12,367 nt of DNA from JBEICQ01 sp046297395 (GTDB taxonomy: Bacteria; Bacteroidota; Bacteroidia; UBA4408): the NCBI GenBank assembly GCA_046297395.1, contig JBKCNM010000042.1:1-12367 (forward strand), read 5' to 3'. Below are positions 7,384-12,367 of the stretch, piece by piece. The position numbers and the translations under genes were made by a program. Every line of letters begins with the position of its first letter. The stretch's first letter is position 1. Below the pieces are notes generated by a model, which saw nothing but the letters and a program-made list of their open reading frames with translations, did not search any database and had not been told where the DNA came from.

Positions 7384-8127
7384 ATGCGCATTACCTGTGT
7401 AAACTATACGAACGCCATCCCATTTATTGAAGGCATACAAGCTGCCAATATGAAGGATGAGAAAGTGAAATTGTCGCTGGACATTCCCTCGGTAAGCGGG
7501 ACAAAACTCTTGCAAGGCAAAGCAGATATCGGATTGGTGCCTGTAGCAGTACTTCCGCAACTCAAGGAATATCGCATCATCAGCGACTATTGTATTGCAG
7601 GATTTAAAAAAGTAAAAAGTGTTTGCTTGTTTTCAAAAGTGCCCCTATCCGAAATCAAGGTGGTATTGCTCGACTACCAGTCAATGACCTCTGTGAAACT
7701 GGTGCAGTTGCTAAATACATTTTACTGGAAGAAAGACATCCGCTTTTTGCCGGCCGCGGAAGATTTTATTTCCGATATAGCAGGAAGTACAGCAGCTGTG
7801 GTGATTGGCGACAGAACCTTTGGCATGCATGACAATTATCCCTTTGTGTATGATTTGTGTGAGGAGTGGTACAACTACACGGGCTTGTCATTTATGTTTG
7901 CGGCATGGGTTTGTGTGAACCCTGCGATTGATGAAAAGGAGATAGCATGGCTGAATGAAGCCCTCTCACAAGGCATACAGGGAATTGAAAAAAACAAAGA
8001 GAGGCTTATGCCACCAATTGCCCCTTATGATTACTATTCTTACCTCACAAAAAACATCCTTTATCAATCGGGACCCATGGAAAAACATGCCATGGAACTG
8101 TTTCATGCCTTGATGAAAAAACGCTGA
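7384..8127 (+). CDS. mqnA: Chorismate dehydratase MqnA (futalosine menaquinone pathway)
   Basis: MqnA removes water from chorismate to give 3-[(1-carboxyvinyl)oxy]benzoate, the first committed step of futalosine-dependent menaquinone synthesis in the cytoplasm. The 247-aa product has a solute-binding-protein-like fold. Family features include VNYTNAIPF at the N-terminus (N10 is the likely conserved Asn), DIGLVPVAVL (48-57), KVKSVCLFS (76-84, with the likely active Ser), LDYQSMTSV (96-104), VVIGDRTF (139-146) and WYNYTGLSFMFAAWV (162-176). Length is usual for the family. The ATG at 7384 is 7 nt after the FAD dehydrogenase stop. The gene implies mqnB/C/D or equivalents elsewhere in the genome. 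Its last 25 bp overlap the convergent mnmH, with no room for a separate terminator. Confidence 0.93.
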   Translation: MRITCVNYTNAIPFIEGIQAANMKDEKVKLSLDIPSVSGTKLLQGKADIGLVPVAVLPQLKEYRIISDYCIAGFKKVKSVCLFSKVPLSEIKVVLLDYQSMTSVKLVQLLNTFYWKKDIRFLPAAEDFISDIAGSTAAVVIGDRTFGMHDNYPFVYDLCEEWYNYTGLSFMFAAWVCVNPAIDEKEIAWLNEALSQGIQGIEKNKERLMPPIAPYDYYSYLTKNILYQSGPMEKHAMELFHALMKKR

Positions 8128-9140
8128 GACATGTCTTGCAGCTCAGACAAAATTTGTTCTGCATCAAGGTTTCTGATATCCATTGAAAGTCTTAACTGTT
8201 CGGGCCTTTTGTAGTATCCGTGGGTATAGGTTTTGTCGTAATAGGAGAGCAGCAAGGCCACCCAATCATACATCCGGTTTTCTGAGAGTGCCTGCAGGGC
8301 AAGGTTCATTTTTTCGTTACCCAGTCTTTTCTCCAGGTTGCGGGTTTTTTCGGCAAGTGCCTCTTTCGGAAAATGGCCATACTCCCGAAGGATGCCTTCA
8401 ATGCGGTAATCATCATCATGTTCCAGCTGGATGATTGGGGCTTGCATAATTTGATCAAACAAGGCATCGGGAATATTTCTCTTACCAATCATCCGACTTT
8501 CGTTCTCAAACCAGATCAATGTACCGGGAGGTATTTGCAGAAGGGCCAGCGCGAGTTTGTTTTCAAACATTTCCTGAGATGGTTGTGCGGGCATTCCCAG
8601 ATTGCCGAAAGCAGAACCTCTGTGATGCGCCAATGCTTCAAGATCAATCACACTGGCATAGCGACTGAGGGCATGCAGCATTTGTGTTTTACCCATTCCG
8701 GTTTTTCCTCCCAACACCACCACTTGATAGTTTTTTTCGAAGGTTTGAAGAACCAGGTTGCGGAAAGTTTTGTAGCCTCCTTCCACAAGGGTGCATGACA
8801 TGCCAGCCGTTTCCAGAATCCAGGAAAGAATCCGGCTACGCAAGCCCCCCCGCCAGCAATAAACGATGAGGGGCAACCCTGAGGATTGAGCACGGGCTTG
8901 CGCAATCATCTCGTGAAAATGCGGCCCGGCAAGCTGAAAGCCCAAACTGATGGCTTCTTCTTTTCCTTTTTGCTTATAGCAAATCCCTACCTCATGCCTA
9001 TGTTCGTTGCTGAGCAGAGGAATATTAACTGCTCCGGGAATGCATCCTTTTTCATATTCTGCGGGTGAGCGTGCATCAATAAGCAAGTGACTTTGTGAAT
9101 AGGACTGATAGTATGTATGAATATCAAGCAACCTGCTCAT
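8103..9140 (-). CDS. mnmH: tRNA 2-selenouridine synthase MnmH (SelU/YbbB)
   Basis: MnmH replaces the sulphur of 2-thiouridine at wobble position 34 of tRNA(Lys/Glu/Gln) with selenium, using selenophosphate and a geranylated intermediate. The 345-aa product has an N-terminal rhodanese domain with IDARSPAEYEKG (21-32) and the active-site loop YCWRGG (C95 the catalytic Cys). A P-loop domain follows: GGKTGMGKT (144-152), DLEALAHHRGSAFG (166-179) and ESRMIG (214-219). A conserved YYDKTY lies near the C-terminus (300-305). Length is close to the family norm. Its ATG overlaps the GT2 stop by 4 nt (ATGA), so it is translationally coupled as the last gene of the operon. Function needs selenophosphate synthetase (SelD), which is not in the window. 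Confidence 0.95.
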   Translation of the reverse strand: MSRLLDIHTYYQSYSQSHLLIDARSPAEYEKGCIPGAVNIPLLSNEHRHEVGICYKQKGKEEAISLGFQLAGPHFHEMIAQARAQSSGLPLIVYCWRGGLRSRILSWILETAGMSCTLVEGGYKTFRNLVLQTFEKNYQVVVLGGKTGMGKTQMLHALSRYASVIDLEALAHHRGSAFGNLGMPAQPSQEMFENKLALALLQIPPGTLIWFENESRMIGKRNIPDALFDQIMQAPIIQLEHDDDYRIEGILREYGHFPKEALAEKTRNLEKRLGNEKMNLALQALSENRMYDWVALLLSYYDKTYTHGYYKRPEQLRLSMDIRNLDAEQILSELQDMSQRFFIKA

Positions 9141-10189
9141 GCGTAAAAATCCTTTGAACGCAATGCATTAAATCTTTTCCTGCCCAACACAAAATAATCG
9201 AATACGATAGATCGGCGATACACAGCAGAGAGTTTGAATTTTTTTTTGAGTGCATCGTTGCGTTTTCGTTTGGCTATCATTTTCCTAAAGTTTGCATAAA
9301 ACGACATATGCGCATCAAACACCGCTTTAAAATGACGGAAGCTACCCTGCAGCAGAAATTTAAATGCTGCGATGCCATCAAGCATCAGTCGGAGCAATAG
9401 GGTGCGGGTAAAAAACGGACTGGGCAGGTTTTTGGCGAGCATGAAGAGGTTGTTCCGGAAGTTGAGATAAGTTTTGCGCGGGTTGATGGCGCTGAGGGTT
9501 CCTCCGCCTACATGGTAAACCACGGAGGAGGGCTCATACATGCATCTGTAGCCAAGGTTTTTGAGTCGCCAGCACAAATCAATTTCTTCCATGTGTGCAA
9601 AAAAGTCCTCATCAAAACCACCTGCCTGCCAAAAGCAATCTGAGCGAATGAACATACATGCACCGGAAGCCCAGAAAATTTCGGTGCTTATGTTGTACTG
9701 CTTATTATCCTCTTCCTGGGTATCAAAGATGCGTCCTCTGCAGAAAGGGTATCCCAGGCGGTCGATAAATCCACCGGCACCACCGGCATACTCCAGCAGA
9801 TGTCTTTTGGAAAAGGCGCATATTTTGGGTTGTACACAGGCAATTTGCGGGTTACGGAGCATTTGCATCACAGGTTCCTGAAGCCAGTTTTCGGTGACTT
9901 CGATATCTGAATTGACCAACACATATACATCCGCTTTGATGTGTTTAAGAGCGGCATTATAACCACCGGCATACCCATTGTTGATGGGATTTTTTACAAT
10001 CTGTACAGAAGGAAAATATTCTTGTGTGTAGGCAACGGAAGTATCAGTAGAAGCATTGTCTGCCAGCACCACATCAACGATGAAATCTCCGTTTGAAGAA
10101 GAATGCTTTAGCACATATGGTAAAAAATGTTTGAGCAAATCAATGCCATTCCAATTGAGAATGACCACGGCAACCTTAGGCAGAGACAT
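9137..10189 (-). CDS. Glycosyltransferase family 2 (rhamnosyltransferase-like)
   Basis: A 350-aa inverting GT-A glycosyltransferase. It starts MSLPKVAVVILNWNG, followed by ADNASTDTS (43-51), the nucleotide-sugar/metal motif NSDIE (93-97), GACMFIR (176-182), an acidic HMEEIDLCWR (199-208) and VYHVGGGT (224-231). This fits the WbbL-like branch of GT2, which adds rhamnose or related sugars to cell-surface polysaccharides; donor and acceptor cannot be read from sequence. The C-terminal 100 residues are strongly basic and partly hydrophobic, suggesting inner-membrane association. The frame is open upstream to 10384, but that stretch is the coding end of the previous gene; the ATG at 10189 is 1 nt after its stop. 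The stop overlaps the mnmH start (ATGA). Confidence 0.93.
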   Translation of the reverse strand: MSLPKVAVVILNWNGIDLLKHFLPYVLKHSSSNGDFIVDVVLADNASTDTSVAYTQEYFPSVQIVKNPINNGYAGGYNAALKHIKADVYVLVNSDIEVTENWLQEPVMQMLRNPQIACVQPKICAFSKRHLLEYAGGAGGFIDRLGYPFCRGRIFDTQEEDNKQYNISTEIFWASGACMFIRSDCFWQAGGFDEDFFAHMEEIDLCWRLKNLGYRCMYEPSSVVYHVGGGTLSAINPRKTYLNFRNNLFMLAKNLPSPFFTRTLLLRLMLDGIAAFKFLLQGSFRHFKAVFDAHMSFYANFRKMIAKRKRNDALKKKFKLSAVYRRSIVFDYFVLGRKRFNALRSKDFYA

Positions 10190-10190
10190 C

Positions 10191-11657
10191 TTAGCGGGGG
10201 GTGGTGAAATTTTCTTGGATACGGTTCCCAAAAAAGTCACGGCTATCCTGGGAATCAAGGTTTCTGTCGAAGATGTTTCTTTTTTGCAGCACCATTTGCC
10301 AGCGATCATCTCGCCTTTCACCGATGGCATCGGAGTGCAGGAGCATCCATCGGTTGGTTGCCAGTTCTGGATTGTAGAAAACAAATCGGCGATTGCTTCG
10401 GTTGTCTACTTTATAGTACTGCCATATCTCGTAAGGGTACAAACCGGGATCGTTTTCGTGTATATCTCTCACATCGGGTTTGCCGTATTTAAGATAAACG
10501 CGTCCACGATCGGTTTGGTAACCTTTAAAGATGCGGGTGGCGAATTCAGCCTGTACGGCTTTTACTTCTGCCGCATATTCATGCCAGGCTTCCTGAGGAT
10601 TACTAGGCTTGCGTTTGGCCCAGAACTGATAAAAGAAGTTCTGCATTTTAAGAAGGTCTTTTGTTTCGAGCACATTGGAGGCAAAGTCATCTTCCATGCG
10701 ACCAAGTATAGGTTTGAGGCAACGGATGTATTCAGCGAGAGAATCGGGGTTTTGCAAACTACCCGAGAAATTCACCAATTTATTTGCGGCATCGCCTTCA
10801 AGAGAAAAAAGGACTCCTTTGCTTCGCTGGAAAAAAACTTTTTGTGAGGAGACCATTTTGTTTTCTGCGTTCACGGCTTCAAGCACCAAATTGTAGTTAC
10901 CGCTGGGCAGGCTGGTAATATCAAAGGAGGCAAGTAAAGGAATGACATCATTTGCGCGGATGCGTTTAAAGGCAATAAAATCATTGACCTGGGTCTTGTT
11001 GTCTGCATTTTCCAGTCGGTACTTAAGTATCATTTTATCATCCTTCAGAAGCGTATTGCCATGATTATACCATTCGGAGTAAAAAGAGAGTTCATTTTGT
11101 TTTTCAGCATAGTAATCGCTGATCGATGGAACAATATCATAGCCGCTTTTGGTAAGAGGGCCCGGGGTATTGGCAGGGCTGAAAGAATTGAGAAGGATGA
11201 TATCAGAGAAGAGCGGAAGATTTTCAACCGGGGGAACATGGTGAGCGATACGAGCAGTGAAGGGTTCTTTTTTACTGAGTGCATCACGGATGATGATTTC
11301 AAAAAAATAATCACCGGGGGGCAGAGGAAACCTTTTTACATTAATAAAATCAGGGGTATTGGAGATGGAATCCTTTTGTGCCGGACTGAGCAGGTTGTGA
11401 GAATCGAAGTTGATAACACTATCGCCTTTGAGAAAGGCCATTTGGATTTGTATTTTTCCCTGAAAGTTGCCTTTGGAAGTCTCATTGAGTTTTACAGAAT
11501 TGCCTGAAGTGAGGATATACACTTCGCAATAGGGACCGGTTTCGGGAGCGTAAAAATTACAGAGTTGGACAGCTGAGCGGAGTTCAGCAGCCCTTACATC
11601 GGCAAGAGAAAAAACCAGCAGAGAAGCAAAAAGGAAATGGTTTATAAGCCTGTACAT
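10191..11657 (-). CDS. Secreted GWxTD-domain protein
   Basis: A 488-aa exported protein of unknown function. Residues 1-24 form a signal peptide (MYRLINH, a hydrophobic LFASLLVFSL core, cleavage near VRAA-E). A long region of beta-strand character follows, with Ig-like segments such as LPPGDYFFEIIIRD (112-125) and LPSGNYNLVLEA (250-261). The C-terminal GWxTD domain (about 335-430) has FWAKRKPSNP, GYQTDRGRVYLKYGKPD (379-395), PYEIWQYY (408-415) and FVFYNP (425-430). The signature Trp is Tyr here (GYxTD). The ATG at 11657 is preferred over one at 11732: it gives a clean signal peptide, and the upstream one coincides with the predicted transcription start. First gene of the operon with the GT2 and mnmH. 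Location is probably periplasmic or cell-surface. Confidence 0.9.
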   Translation of the reverse strand: MYRLINHFLFASLLVFSLADVRAAELRSAVQLCNFYAPETGPYCEVYILTSGNSVKLNETSKGNFQGKIQIQMAFLKGDSVINFDSHNLLSPAQKDSISNTPDFINVKRFPLPPGDYFFEIIIRDALSKKEPFTARIAHHVPPVENLPLFSDIILLNSFSPANTPGPLTKSGYDIVPSISDYYAEKQNELSFYSEWYNHGNTLLKDDKMILKYRLENADNKTQVNDFIAFKRIRANDVIPLLASFDITSLPSGNYNLVLEAVNAENKMVSSQKVFFQRSKGVLFSLEGDAANKLVNFSGSLQNPDSLAEYIRCLKPILGRMEDDFASNVLETKDLLKMQNFFYQFWAKRKPSNPQEAWHEYAAEVKAVQAEFATRIFKGYQTDRGRVYLKYGKPDVRDIHENDPGLYPYEIWQYYKVDNRSNRRFVFYNPELATNRWMLLHSDAIGERRDDRWQMVLQKRNIFDRNLDSQDSRDFFGNRIQENFTTPR

Positions 11658-11739
11658 GGGGTATGAATTCGGGTAATTGAAACGGATGCCAGACATGGAA
11701 CTTCGGGGAAATCGATAGCTCCAATGCTTCATCTAAAGG

Positions 11740-11771
11740 CAAAAGTACAATATATAAGACTGAATAACAAA
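11740..11771 (-). promoter_or_regulatory. Promoter of the GWxTD-GT2-mnmH operon (-33 TTTG, -7 TACTTTTG)
   Basis: On the - strand TTTG (11768-11771) is followed after 20 nt by TACTTTTG (11740-11747). This matches the Bacteroidota promoter TTG-N17-23-TAnnTTTG in both elements and in spacing, the best match in the window. Transcription would start near 11733, leaving a leader of about 75 nt before the ATG at 11657. Confidence 0.65.
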
Positions 11772-11821
11772 CGCTTACACAAAAACTCAAAAAGCAATGC
11801 AAGAGGCAAGGAGGTAAGCAT

Positions 11822-11829
11822 TAATTTCG
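11822..11829 (+). promoter_or_regulatory. Weak candidate -7 box for tRNA-Ser
   Basis: TAATTTCG differs from TAnnTTTG at one base and ends 5 nt before the first base of the tRNA, where a -7 box would sit for a transcript starting at or near G1. No -33 TTG is seen at the usual distance. Position is the main argument. Confidence 0.25.
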
Positions 11830-11834
11830 CCCCC

Positions 11835-12022
<188 letters not shown>

Positions 12023-12048
<26 letters not shown>

Positions 12049-12367
12049 ATGCCTCCCCCAACAGGGAACTGCGAGCAAAGCGAGCTCATCCCTGAGATGA
12101 AAATAAAATTGCGTGGATGCTTTGTGTTTTTGTTTGATGCCTCCCCCAAAAAGGGAACTGCGAGCGCAGCGAGCTCATCCCTGAGATGAAAAAATCATAA
12201 CTTGTTTGTTTTGTGAATTTCTTTGAAGCCTCCCCCAACAGGGAACTGCGAGCCCAGCGAGCTCATCCCGGAGGTGAACAAAAAATTGCGTGGCTGCTTT
12301 GTCTTTGTGATTGATGCCTCCCCCACACCGGGACCTGCGAGCGCAGCGAGCGCCTCCCTGAGGTGAA
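12023..12367 (+). repeat. Tandem array of ~88-bp units (four copies, continues past window)
   Basis: Each unit has an AT-rich leader (GCGTGGATGCTTTGTG..., then TTTTTGTTT) and a conserved 54-55-bp core. The core starts GATGCCTCCCCC, continues GGGAACTGCGAGC-NNN-GCGAGC, and ends near CCTGAGATGAA. Cores begin at 12048, 12136, 12225 and 12313, so the period is 88, 89 and 88. Units 1 and 2 are nearly identical; unit 3 has a diverged leader, and unit 4 differs most and ends at the window edge. The cores can form small hairpins, for example CTCA-TCCC-TGAG in units 1-2. No unique spacers exist, so it is not CRISPR. No credible protein is encoded. Function unknown; it may be a minisatellite or REP-like repeat. 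Confidence 0.88.

Noticed and set aside
10190..10384. 65-residue N-terminal extension of the GT2 protein
   Set aside because: It reads the coding end of the GWxTD gene in another frame; the GT2 fold starts right at the ATG at 10189.
10056..10847. 263-codon + strand frame
   Set aside because: It is antisense across the GT2/GWxTD junction, both of which have strong motifs; no domain is recognisable in it.

Overview
The window looks like chromosomal DNA of a Bacteroidota bacterium, probably a free-living or environmental lineage. Four things point there: Shine-Dalgarno sequences are essentially absent; several TAnnTTTG (-7) promoter boxes lie at gene starts; there is a GWxTD-domain protein; and the adenylate kinase is of the short-LID type next to obgE. 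Most genes are ordinary housekeeping genes. I see no phage, transposase, toxin-antitoxin, CRISPR or defence locus, and no clear new multi-gene system.

Left part (1-2884): a non-coding leader with a promoter-like box, a tiny Lys/Arg-rich ORF on the + strand (261-422), and, convergent with it, a large polytopic glycosyltransferase-39-like membrane protein on the - strand (628-2595). Between that gene and dprA lies a compact structured element (2777-2868) of two perfect hairpins enclosed by an outer stem. It resembles a widespread Bacteroidota intergenic repeat or structured RNA.

Centre (2885-8127): the - strand carries adk-obgE, coupled by a 1-nt overlap, then dprA after a possible terminator. 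Divergently, across a 70-bp gap with a TAnnTTTG box facing each way, runs a two-gene + strand operon: a COG2509-type FAD-dependent dehydrogenase (TTG start) and mqnA (chorismate dehydratase). The mqnA gene implies that menaquinone is made by the futalosine route.

Right part (8103-11657): a tightly packed - strand operon reads GWxTD secreted protein, then GT2 glycosyltransferase, then mnmH/selU (tRNA 2-selenouridine synthase). The spacings are +1 nt and a 4-nt ATGA overlap, and the operon has the best promoter in the window (TTTG and TACTTTTG, about 20 nt apart). Its last gene overlaps mqnA tail to tail by 25 bp.

Right end (11835-12367): a tRNA-Ser(UGA) with encoded CCA and an intrinsic terminator, then a tandem array of about 88-bp units (four copies, running off the window). 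An exact 18-nt inverted copy of the array's leader sequence starts at the 3' end of the tRNA. This array and the 2777-2868 element are the parts least explained by known genes.
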